This document shows positions 10,640 through 18,771 of a DNA stretch of 64,000 bases, piece by piece; positions within the stretch are counted from its first letter, which is position 1, and each line of letters starts with the position of its first letter. The notes beneath the pieces are model-generated. The model was not told where the DNA came from. It made no database searches and saw nothing but the letters and a program-made list of their open reading frames with translations. Where the stretch lies: the NCBI RefSeq assembly GCF_964031085.1, contig NZ_OZ035001.1, positions 1,116,001 to 1,180,000 on the forward strand. The letters are read 5' to 3'. Source of the DNA: Spiroplasma endosymbiont of Asaphidion curtum (GTDB taxonomy: Bacteria; Bacillota_I; Bacilli_A; Mycoplasmatales; Nriv7). Position numbers and translations under genes: made by a program.

Positions 10640-12076
10640 TTATTTTATTTGTAATTTTCTCATTTCATTACCATTAACAATTAAAACTTGTTCATTAGTT
10701 TTAGCACCATATTTTCTAGCAATATTATTTAATAAACTATCATCATTAATTACTTTATTAATATCCATAACTAATTCTGGATAAACACCATACCAAATCC
10801 CAAAACTATTTCTAATTCTTTCATCAGTAACTAATGGAATTAATGTACTGCGAACACGAGCATTAGATAAAGTTTTAGTTAATAATTGATGATCACTATC
10901 ATCTAAAACAATTACTTGATGAATTCGTTTTTGCTTTTGAATTTTTTCACCAAGAACTTCTTTACCAACTTGATAAACAAAATCTTTAAAAGGTGAAGTT
11001 GATCATTTAACAAATCTTTCTAAATAACCTTCATATCAAAAATGAATTTCTGCTTTTCTAACTACTCTCGTCATTGCTTCAATTGATTTTTCAGGATATT
11101 CACCATTAGCTGTTTCGCCAGATAACATTGTTGTATCAACACCTAAATCAACAGCTCAATAAATATCTGATACTTCAGCTCTTGTTGGCAAAGGGTTAGA
11201 TAACATTGATTCTAACATTTGTGTAGCAACAATTACTGGTACCATTGCTTTATTACATTTACGAATAACATGTTTTTGAATTAAAGGTACCTCAGCATAA
11301 GGCACATCAACACCTAAATCACCGCGAGCAATCATAATACCATCACTATTAGCAATAATTTCATCAATATTATCAACAGCATATCGTGATTCAATTTTGG
11401 CAATAATTTTAATATCAGCACCACCATTTTCATCTAACAATTGACGCATCTCTTGTAAATCTTTAGCATCATGAACAAAAGAAGCAGCTACATAATCTAC
11501 TTTTTGCTCACATCCAAAAATAAGATCGGCACGATCTTTATCAGAAATAAAAGGTAATGACAGTTTAATTCCTGAAACAATAATCGCACGATGATTTTTG
11601 ACAAGATGAGTATTAACAGCACGACAAACAATTGACTTATCATTGTCTTTATTATTAATTCCTAAAACAATTAACTGTAACTTACCATCATCTACTAATA
11701 ATCTTTGTTCAACTTGAATATCATTAACAAGATTTTCATAATTAATTGAAAATTCTGTTTCCGTACCTTCAATTTCTTTATTCGTATAAATAACAACTTT
11801 ACTATCTTTACTTATTAACGCTTCTCCTCCTTTAAAAGAATGAGTTCTAATTTCTGGACCTTTAGTGTCTAATATTACTGATAGTGGCCTTTGTACTTGT
11901 TGAATAATAGATTTAGCAATTTCAATGCGCTTACCATGTTCTTCAAAATCACCGTGAGAGAAGTTTAAACGATATACATTTGCTCCCTTTTGTGTTAAAC
12001 GAAGCATCAATTCTCTAGTTTCACTAGTCGGACCAATTGTAGTAATGGTTTTTACTCTTTTATTTATAAAAAGCAT
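10640..12076 (-). CDS. pyk: Pyruvate kinase
   Basis: 478 residues. Converts phosphoenolpyruvate and ADP to pyruvate and ATP, a main ATP source in a fermenting mollicute. Visible features: [14 protein letters not shown]-terminus, [19 protein letters not shown], the IIAKIESR loop with catalytic Lys, [11 protein letters not shown], and [11 protein letters not shown]. Reading continues past TGA codons (for example near 11154) to TAA at 10640-10642. Start ATG 12076 has GAGGATT upstream. The C-terminal domain after residue 345 is complete. Confidence 0.96.
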
Positions 12077-12193
12077 TTATTTTAATCCTCGTTTCTATTT
12101 TTGTAAATAACAGTTTAATTTTAACATAAAAACATATTTTAAATTAATTTGTTAATTGTAAAGAAAATAAATTCAATAATAATTTCTTTCATT

Positions 12194-12337
12194 AGACTTG
12201 GTACATAACTATAACATTTTGCACCTACCAAACTATAAAATTCACTTTCATCTTTATATTTATCTAATATTTGTGCTTCATCTAGAAAATAATATTATCA
12301 AAATAGTAGATAAAATTGAGGGTTATGTACCAAGTCT
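12194..12337. mobile_element. 144-bp MITE, family A, copy 2
   Basis: Same ends, TA flanks and length as the copy at 6358. Its right end touches the start of an ORF1 remnant: the next ATG is 2 bp further. Confidence 0.85.
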
Positions 12338-12338
12338 A

Positions 12339-12761
12339 ATGTTTATTAGTTTGGTACCGTTAGGGGCGTTCTTTGATACAAAACAACCACCAAAACCTAA
12401 TATGGAACAATTTTTTATGAAACGAGAAAAACGAGCTACAATTCCCAATAAATGTGGTGAAAGTTGTGAATTAGAGTTTTCCAAGATTGGTAAAAGTGCT
12501 TGAGTAATTAGTGGTTATGGTCGGGGTTCATATCATTTAGAAATTGATGCTACTGATTTAAAGCTTTCTAGTGATTTTGATATTCAAATAGGTAATGGCG
12601 ATTTTGTTCAAAGACCAGCCCTTCAATTATTTGTTGTCAAAGATAGTGCTGCTTATAATCAAATTAATAACTTTTATCGTTCTAATGGTTCTTATAAGTC
12701 CAAGCCTTTTAGAGAATTTTATTTTATTGATAATTTAATTTTTGCTGAATTATACTTGTAA
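12339..12761 (+). pseudogene. Plectrovirus ORF1 remnant, third ectodomain type
   Basis: Begins with FDTKQPPKPNMEQ, the constant N-terminal part of ORF1, joined to an ectodomain (YHLEIDATDLKLSSDF... NFYRSNGSYKSKPF) that is distinct from type 1 and only distantly like type 2 (both share EFSKIGKSAW-type entry and a FYR(S/N)NG loop). The upstream part of the signal helix is lost to the MITE, and at 12744 an IS30 copy cuts the gene; the frame runs 6 codons into the IS. About 135 of the normal 624 residues remain. Confidence 0.8.
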
Positions 12762-13825
12762 GTGCAAGTAAATAAAATTGCAAAAAATCTCATATAAAAA
12801 TTTCATGATGCTAAGTTTATTTTAGAAAAAACAAAGCAAGGAGTTTTTATATGGGTTACAAACATCTTGGCATATATGAAAGAATTTATATTGAGAATCA
12901 ATTGAAGTTTAAAGTAAAAATTAGTGAAATAGCTAAAAATCTTAATCGAAGTATTAGTACTATTATTCGAGAAGTCAATAGAAATAAAGATAGTAATCAT
13001 TATTTTTCATTAATTGCACAAAATAAAGCAGAAAACAGAAAACAATCACATGTTTATTTTCATAAGTTTAAAAATAGAGAATTAGTAAAATATGTACAAC
13101 AAAAATTACTATTAGGTTGATCGCCTGAACAAATTTATGGCAGAATTAAAAATTTTCATAAAGAATGAATTATTAGTTTTAAAACAATTTACAATTGAAT
13201 TTATTCTGGATTACTTGAAAAAGTTACTAATAAAAATTTAAGAAGAAAAGGTAAGAAACGAAAATCTCAAGAAAATCGCGGTAAATTTAATGGTAAATCA
13301 ATTAAAGAACGAAATATTAATGTTAATAATCGTATAACTGTTGGTCATTGAGAAGGTGATACTGTAGTATCATCACGAGGTAAAAGTAAATCATGTTTAA
13401 TAACTTTAGTTGAAAGAACATCAAGATTTACTTTAGCAATGTTAGTTGAAAATAGAACTACTAAAGTTGTTAACGAAAACATTAGCCATTATTTATCAAT
13501 TCTTCCAAATAATCTTGTTAAGACTATAACATTTGATAGGGGTAAAGAATTTTCTAATTGACAACAACTTGAAAAAAATTTAAATGTGAAAATTTATTTT
13601 GCTAATGCGTATTCGCCTTGACAAAGAGGTACTAATGAAAATACTAATGGTTTAATTAGAGAAAAATTTCCTAAAAAATTTAATTTTTCAAATACTACTA
13701 AAAATGCAGTTCATAAATTTATATTGTCTTTAAACCAAAGACCAAGAAAAATACTAAATTATCTTTCACCAATCGAATATTTGGTTAGAAAAATAATTTA
13801 GTTGCACTTAACTTTACAATTTGGC
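12744..13825 (+). mobile_element. IS30-family element, copy 1
   Basis: 1082 bp from GCTGAATTATACTTG to TTACAATTTGGC, imperfect inverted repeats both containing AAGTGCAA. The left flank is viral ORF1 and the right flank is IS5-type family B sequence, so the two flanks come from different places: a rearrangement, not a simple insertion. Confidence 0.92.
12851..13801 (+). CDS. IS30-family transposase
   Basis: 316 residues, intact when four or more TGA codons are read as Trp. N-terminal helix-turn-helix (LGIYERIYIENQL ... ISEIAKNLNRSISTIIREVNRN, about 4-42), a second DNA-binding region, then the DDE core: Asp in GHWEGDTVV (about 169), Asp in ITFDRGKEF and Glu in RGTNENTNGLIREKFPK. Start ATG 12851 has AAGGAG 8 bases upstream. 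This sequence is the majority form: the copies starting at 24119, 42646 (minus), 48151 and 61349 look identical by eye. Confidence 0.95.
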
Positions 13826-14181
13826 ATTAAATTTAATTTTAAATAAATATTTTATGTTATCTATAATTGCAAATTATAAATTGAAGCAATTAAATTAAAT
13901 CTTAAACTAAATCGTTTTCTACGATTACGATATTTTTCAGTAATAATTTTAAATTTTTTAAGAATAGCAAAAATATTTTCAATAATAATTCTCATTTTTG
14001 AAATTAATTTATTATTATGTTTTTGTTCTTTATTTAAAGGGTTTTTCTTTGTTTTTTTCTTAGGTATTAGAACATTACTATGAATTTTTTGTATTCCTTG
14101 ATAACCATTATCAACTATTAATTTAGTATTTTTTATTTACAAATAATTTGTAATTATTTTAATAAGTAATGCAAGAAGTCT
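13826..14181. mobile_element. IS5-type family B remnant, scrambled 3' end
   Basis: 13826-14139 is the 3' part of the family B transposase in minus orientation. At the shared sequence TAGTATTTTT it switches to the terminal segment of the same IS in plus orientation, ending in AGTAATGCAAGAAGTCT at 14181. Such a join at short homology shows a deletion/inversion between two copies. No functional gene. Confidence 0.8.
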
Positions 14182-14197
14182 ATTATTTATTTAGTTA

Positions 14198-14614
14198 TTA
14201 ATCTTTATAAAAATAATTTGTAATTGTCATCACAATAATTGTCATTACTAAAGTTCCTAAAATAGCTAACGAGATTGCAATAATAAAGCGTCAAAAAACT
14301 GATAATAATCATAAACTAGTTAAATATAAAACAACAAATTCTAGCATTACAATAATACTATAAATAAACTGCTCTTGTTGATGATAACCACATAAAAAGC
14401 AAACTAATGTTGTAATAAAAGCATATAGTAGCATTCCCACCCCAATTAAAAACATATATCCAAAAGCAATACTATCTTTAAAATTTAATTTTAATAAATT
14501 TAATTGTGGATCTAAAAGTAATCAAATAATCAACCCAGGAATTAGTGCTTGTCACAAAACAAAAAAAATACTTCTTAACTTATTATCACTTCGCATCTTT
14601 TCACTACTTAACAT
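14198..14614 (-). CDS. Predicted membrane protein, unknown function
   Basis: 138 residues, not recognised. Four hydrophobic helices (about residues 14-32, 50-75, 82-105, 110-130) joined by short loops, with a charged N-terminus (SSEKMRSDNKLR). Four TGA codons are read as Trp. ATG 14614 has GAGGGA upstream. The IS fragment ends only 16 bp past its stop, but the reading frame looks whole. A terminator separates it from the tRNA gene upstream. Confidence 0.65.
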
Positions 14615-14647
14615 CACTATTCCCTCACTCTCATAAATTATACAACA

Positions 14648-14677
14648 AAAAACTAGACTTCTAAAAGTCTAGTTTTA
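14648..14677 (-). terminator. Terminator after tRNA-Gly
   Basis: Stem AAACTAGACTT / AAGTCTAGTTT with loop CTA; T-rich on either strand. It lies 9 bp past the tRNA 3' end. Confidence 0.75.
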
Positions 14678-14686
14678 TTTATCTAA

Positions 14687-14760
14687 TGGAGCGAGTGATG
14701 GGAATCGAACCCACACAATCAGCTTGGAAGGCTGAAGTTCTACCATTAAACTACACTCGC
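14687..14760 (-). tRNA. tRNA-Gly (anticodon UCC)
   Basis: Cloverleaf visible on the minus strand: acceptor stem GCGAGTG / CACTCGC, D-loop with AATGGTAGA, anticodon stem CAGC / GCTG around loop CTTCCAA (anticodon TCC), T-arm GTGGGTTCGATTCCCAT, and encoded CCA end (TCCA). Confidence 0.95.
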
Positions 14761-15142
14761 ATAATGTAAGTTCATTACAAAATATATCACATTTAAAAAT
14801 AAGAAGCAATAAGTTTTACTAAAAAATCTGTAGAAACCATATACATATGACAAGATTTTGGTTTCTACAAACTTGCTGTTAATTAATAAATAAATACGAG
14901 CTCATTTATTTATTACAAGAAATATAAGGTTAAATTAATATTTATTATTTTTAGTTATGCCTTGTATTTTTTTGTGCCTTGTTGTTGATAAACTAAGTTT
15001 TTTAGTAAACGAAGTTTACTAACAAGTTATGTTAATTTAGTTTAAAGAAAGAGTTTAAAGAGAAATATATTGAACTAAGTTAAAAAACTAAGTTAAATAT
15101 AACTAAGTTAATATAACTAAATATTGTAAGGATGGTATGTAT
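14761..15142 (+). other. Non-coding leader at the left edge of provirus 1
   Basis: No gene of useful length. It holds an 11-bp inverted repeat (TGTAGAAACCA at 14829-14839 with its complement at 14859-14869) and, nearer the first gene, repeated (A)ACTAAGTTA words. Such elements suit a replication or packaging region of a small circular virus, though this is inference. The exact left end of the viral DNA is not evident; no duplicated attachment site was found. Confidence 0.45.
15071..15121 (+). repeat. Tandem-like ACTAAGTTA repeats
   Basis: The word ACTAAGTTA occurs three times here, with a truncated fourth (ACTAAAT) before the first gene; related words occur at 14992 and 15617. Spacing is about 11-17 bp, similar to iterons. 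Confidence 0.5.
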
Positions 15143-15475
15143 ATGAGAAATATTGAAAATATTTTTTTAAATACTGAAAAATATCTTTTGAAAGAAACGC
15201 AAAATGCAGTACTTATTAAAGCACCAGCAATTCCCTGATTGTATGAATCTACTGGTATTTGGTTTCCAAAACGATTTGTTTATAAAGAAAAATATGAAAA
15301 TTCAATTTGCATCGGAATAATAAAAGATGGTGAGTATCAGTTGGTTTTAGTTAATAATAAGAAAGGTCAAGAATCTAGTTTGATTTTAGGTCATGAGTTG
15401 TTAGGTTTTTTTGTTGCGGAGAAAGAGATTGCTAAAAAGGATGTAAGTTTTAATTATTTTAAAAATTCATTTTAA
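15143..15475 (+). CDS. Plectrovirus hypothetical protein (110 aa)
   Basis: 110 residues, soluble, not assigned to a domain. ATG 15143 has TAAGGATGG upstream. The middle (SICIGIIKDGEYQLVLVNNKKGQ) looks like paired beta strands. As first gene of the provirus, next to the presumed origin region, it could be a single-strand DNA-binding or regulatory protein, but nothing in the sequence proves this. One TGA (15237) is read as Trp. The 200 bp after it is non-coding apart from a GC-rich hairpin. Confidence 0.7.
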
Positions 15476-15558
15476 AGGTGTTTTAAGGCATTTTAAGAAT
15501 AGAGGTAAAGAAAAAAAATATAGTTTAAAAAAATTTAGGTTGGTTTTTAAGGTGTTTA

Positions 15559-15589
15559 AACGGTGCGGAAAGCGTATGCTCCGCCCGTT
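15559..15589. other. GC-rich hairpin, candidate viral origin or packaging signal
   Basis: Stem AACGG-GCGGA / TCCGC-CCGTT (10 bp, one bulged T) with a 10-nt loop. It stands out in otherwise AT-rich DNA, in the non-coding gap 15476-15677, and is not followed by a T-run. Confidence 0.5.
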
Positions 15590-15677
15590 AATTATCAATG
15601 TTAGTTTGAGTTATTTAACTAAGTTATTGCATTTTTTGATTTAATGTAGTAAAAAAATTAATTTTGGAGTTTAAAAA

Positions 15678-15872
15678 ATGAAAATGTGAGTTAATGTGGA
15701 TGAGCCCGGTAAAGATTATTGTCAAGAGTTTATATATTTTATTAATAAAAAAACCGGATTAGAACAAAAAATTTGAGCGTCTAAATCTGCAGTTGAATCT
15801 GTTAGAACTGATTTAGTTGGTGATAATTGACTTTGTGTTGATTTTGTTGAACATAATTATTTAAAAAAATAA
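15678..15872 (+). CDS. Plectrovirus small hypothetical protein (64 aa)
   Basis: 64 residues, soluble, unrecognised. Start ATG 15678, TTGGAG 12 bases upstream. Three TGA codons are read as Trp (for example MKMWVNVDEPG). An acidic, mixed alpha/beta-looking sequence without a membrane segment. The next gene starts 30 bp downstream with its own AAGGAG. Confidence 0.6.
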
Positions 15873-15902
15873 ATTAATTAGAAAATTAAGGAGAAAAGAA
15901 AG

Positions 15903-16115
15903 ATGAGTATATTTGGACTAGTGTTTTTTACGATTTTAACATTATTACTAGCATATTATATTGCAGTTAATATTTATCGGTTTTTTAAAGATAAAAAGAA
16001 ATATGGTAGTGAAGCAAAACAGCTATCAAAAGATTTTACTTATGCACAACGAATATTTATTGCAAAATTTAAGCGAAATTTGTTAGAACAAGATGAAAAA
16101 GAAATTAAAAAGTAG
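15903..16115 (+). CDS. Plectrovirus small membrane protein (70 aa)
   Basis: 70 residues with one N-terminal membrane helix (about 5-25, IFGLVFFTILTLLLAYYIAV) and a strongly basic, then acidic, cytoplasmic tail (FKDKKKYGSEAKQ ... EQDEKEIKK). RBS AAGGAG upstream. In filamentous viruses such small proteins are minor coat or assembly factors; the exact role is not known here. Confidence 0.65.
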   Translation: MSIFGLVFFTILTLLLAYYIAVNIYRFFKDKKKYGSEAKQLSKDFTYAQRIFIAKFKRNLLEQDEKEIKK

Positions 16116-16124
16116 GTTTAGAAA

Positions 16125-16274
16125 ATGTTTAAAAAAATAATTATTGAGTTAATTGAATTAATTTATCCAACTGCCGATTTACCGCCCCAAGTTGTATTTT
16201 TGTTTTCAATTTTGATAATTGTAATGCTTTTCTCAGCCATTATTTTTCTACTCTTTTGACCTTTTAAACGGTAA
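16125..16274 (+). CDS. Plectrovirus small membrane protein (49 aa)
   Basis: 49 residues: a short N-terminal part (MFKKIIIELIELIYPTAD) and one membrane helix (LFSILIIVMLFSAIIFLLFW) ending in PFKR. It follows the previous gene by 9 bp and precedes the next by 5 bp, an operon-like layout. Size and topology resemble tip proteins of filamentous phages, by analogy only. Confidence 0.6.
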
Positions 16275-16279
16275 TTATT

Positions 16280-16510
16280 ATGTTTTTAGTTGCTTGAAAA
16301 GATTTAGATTGAGAAATGACAAAATTGTATTTTTGGGATTTATTTATTCAAATTAAAGTTATTCCGTCGTGAGTTTCCGGTAAAGAAATTGATTTAACCA
16401 AAGAACTACTTTGACTTTTAATAGCAAACATTGCTTTTTGAATGGTATTAGTATTCATTATTTTATTTATGGTTATTTTATTTTATAAGGTTAAATCATA
16501 TTTTGTTTAG
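16280..16510 (+). CDS. Plectrovirus small membrane protein (76 aa)
   Basis: 76 residues, one long C-terminal membrane helix (LLIANIAFWMVLVFIILFMVILFY) and an N-terminal segment rich in Trp. Five TGA and one TGG encode those Trp residues. It lies directly upstream of the major coat gene (15 bp). Confidence 0.6.
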
Positions 16511-16525
16511 AAAGGGGGTGATTAT

Positions 16526-16768
16526 ATGTTTGGAACTTTCTTAGTAGAAGCGACCACGCCTGTGGCTGTCACTGGTGAACAAGCGGTTACTAACTTATGA
16601 AAAGCGTTAATTGGAGCGTTTGGTCACATTTGAACCGATATTATTGGTGGTAATATGCCTAATGTTGTTAATTTTTTTGCTACATATTGAGTTTTCTTGC
16701 TTGGAGTAATTATTGGTTTATTTTTAATTGCTTTCAAAATGTTTGAAAAATTAATGCCCGGCAGATAG
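16526..16768 (+). CDS. Major coat protein of plectrovirus
   Basis: 80 residues, inferred to be the major coat protein (pVIII-type). Layout fits: a mostly polar, amphipathic N-terminal half (AVTGEQAVTNLWKALIGAFG), one membrane helix (ATYWVFLLGVIIGLFLIAF, about 52-70) and a short basic C-terminus (KMFEKLMPGR) that could contact DNA. AAAGGGGGTG seven bases before ATG 16526 is the strongest RBS in the provirus, as expected for the most abundant virion protein. The segment MFGTFLVEATTPVAVTG may be a leader region. Confidence 0.72.
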
Positions 16769-16796
16769 TAATAAAAATAAATAAAGTGTGATTTAA

Positions 16797-17789
16797 ATGA
16801 TGCTATTGTTTAAGAAAATAAATTTAAGATTATATGATTTTGTCGCTTTAAATCGCACTTTATTTATTATTGCGTGATTCTATGGTGCGATTTTGTATTA
16901 TTATAATCCTCAAAGTTGACGAATGTTATTTGATATTATTTATTTATTAATTGCTTTGTATGTTTTATATACTAAAATTTCTCATTTTTTTGCTCGCCGT
17001 AGTTTTATTAATTTCTTATTAAATTCACCCTTAAATTTAGTAATTGGTGCCTTAGGAACTGGAAAAACCGCTTTAATGGTTTTAGCTTCTTACTTATTAA
17101 GTGGTTGAAAAACGATTTCTACTTTTCCGATTACGGATAAACAAATGCTTTCATTAGGGCATATGTCTTTATTAGATTATAATTATCCGATATTAGAAGA
17201 AAAGCATTTGCTGTTATGAGATGAAACTAACTTATTTTTAGAAGGAACTGACTATAAAGAAAATGATAGGGTAACCCAAGGGTTACAAGAATATTTCGCT
17301 TCGGCTCGCCAATTTACCCATATCGTATTAGCAAGCGGACAACGAGCCGAACATATATGAGTTAAAGTTCGTGATATTGCGAATTCAATAATTGTTGGCA
17401 TTAGAAAAAAACCGGTTAGTATCTTTCGTCCTTATTTACAAGTTATTTATGGCACTTTTAAATCGGTGAGCGAATACGAACAATGACGATTAACTTTAAT
17501 TAATGCTAAAAATGATAAAAAAGGTCGCAAAATCAAGTATCGTAGCATTCCGGAATTAGACATTTATTTCTTTAAATTGAAAATTCCGATGTCAATCTTA
17601 AATCTTTACGATAATAAATATTTATCATTCTTGCGTGAATTAAGTAAGCGTGCTTTGAATGATAAATATCAACATAAATTTTGAAATGATAATGTAATGG
17701 ATATTGAAGCATTAGAATATTTAAAAATGGAAAAATTCAGCAAGATACTTACTAAGTTAAAAAATAATCTGAAAAAGAAAAACAAGTAA
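16797..17789 (+). CDS. Zot-like (pI-type) assembly ATPase
   Basis: 330 residues. Filamentous viruses need this membrane ATPase to extrude virions through the host membrane. Two hydrophobic segments near the N-terminus (about 20-62), then Walker A GALGTGKTA (about 83), a Walker B-like region LLWDETNLF (about 140), and a sensor-type segment FTHIVLASGQRAEHIW. The C-terminal part is basic (KLKNNLKKKNK). Two adjacent ATGs (16797, 16800) are possible; the upstream one is given. Six or more TGA codons are read as Trp. Confidence 0.85.
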
Positions 17790-17802
17790 AGGGGTTTAAA
17801 AA

Positions 17803-18129
17803 ATGGAAAACTTAGAAAAAATGGCCAGCTTGATTGGCGATATGTTTTATAAAGTTTTTGATTTAATTTGAACTTTAACCATTCCTGGAACAGATATTCG
17901 CATTATTATTTTTCCGCTAATTATGCTTGTGATAAATCTTGTAATTGGTGGCATTTTAGGTATTCATATTGAACGACCAAAAGTTGGTTTTCGTAAAAAA
18001 TATCGAAAATCAGTTGCTAATTGAGGAACTAAGAAAAATTCATCTAGTGGTCCAATTAAGAAATTTAGTGGTAATAGTCCTAAAAATAGACCGTGATTTG
18101 ACCAACATGGACGGCGAATAAAAAGGTAG
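17803..18129 (+). CDS. Plectrovirus membrane protein with basic tail (108 aa)
   Basis: 108 residues: a short N-terminal part, a membrane region (about 30-58, IRIIIFPLIMLVINLVIGGILGI), and a strongly basic C-terminal tail (RKKYRKSVANW, SSSGPIKKFSGN, GRRIKR) suited to binding DNA or phospholipid. RBS AAAGGGG 12 bases upstream. A minor virion or assembly protein is likely by position, between the Zot-like gene and ORF1. Confidence 0.62.
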
Positions 18130-18138
18130 GTATTTAAA

Positions 18139-18384
18139 ATGTTTAAATTAATAATATTATTTATTCTTGTTGCTGTTTTTTCTATTTTTGCTTTAAACGA
18201 CTTTTTAGGTTTATGAGCCTATGTGCGTGAGGGTTTAGAATATTTTAATAAAGTTCTATCAAGTAATATTAAAATTTTAGATTTGTTTAAACCAATGATT
18301 AGATTATTTTCTCAACATCCGATTTTCCAAATTTTAGGAACGATTTGCATTTTATCAACAATATATTTAATTTTAAGGAGTTAA
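18139..18384 (+). CDS. Plectrovirus membrane protein (81 aa)
   Basis: 81 residues with membrane helices at both ends (LIILFILVAVFSIFAL and FQILGTICILSTIYLIL). The gene begins 9 bp after the previous one, and its last bases (AAGGAG) form the RBS of the next. Unrecognised. Confidence 0.6.
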
Positions 18385-18387
18385 AAA

Positions 18388-18771
18388 ATGAAAAAGTTAA
18401 AGAAAATATTAGGTATTAAATGATTTAAAAGCGTTTTAAGTTTTATACATTTTTTTATCATACTTCATAGTGTTATTACTATAATTTGAGTATTTTTAAC
18501 AAGAATTAGAACTAACACAGATGAGTTTTTTAAAGGTTTTATATTGTTTGATTTTCAAAATGTATTTTTTAAAGTGTATTTTTGATTATTAATTGTTTAT
18601 TTGTTAATAACTGGTATTAAGTTAATTATTAGGGATTATTACTTTAATAAAGTTTTTAGAAAGCATAAAATGCAAGTTGTCAATTGTGAATGTCCACAAC
18701 ATCAACAGTATAAATTTTCTGATGCTTTTAAAGCGATAAAAAAGAGTTTTAAGGCGTGATGAAATGCATAA
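18388..18771 (+). CDS. Plectrovirus membrane protein (127 aa), overlaps ORF1
   Basis: 127 residues, two membrane helices (about 16-40 and 68-88), and a C-terminal cytoplasmic part with a Cys-His cluster (VVNCECPQHQQYKF) that could bind metal. It overlaps the ORF1 start by 8 bases (ATGCATAA), indicating translational coupling. The same gene pair with the same overlap is seen in provirus 2 (25094-25408), so the arrangement is conserved. A pVI-like partner anchoring ORF1 in the virion is plausible by position. Confidence 0.65.

Noticed and set aside
12198-12503. Open frame spanning MITE copy 2 and the ORF1 remnant
   Set aside because: Its first 45 codons are MITE sequence that also appears as short frames at the other MITE copies; it merely runs on into the true ORF1 frame.
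12803-13000. Open frame of 65 codons antisense to each IS30 copy
   Set aside because: It repeats at every IS30 copy and lies wholly opposite the helix-turn-helix part of the transposase; no RBS and low-complexity sequence. A shadow frame.
14687-14880. tRNA-Gly as viral attachment site
   Set aside because: The provirus lies at the 5' side of the tRNA gene and no duplicated tRNA segment is found at the other end; the virus carries a DDE integrase, which does not need a tRNA site.
15476-15677. A further small viral gene in this gap
   Set aside because: No frame with a start and RBS beyond a few codons; the hairpin is the only feature.
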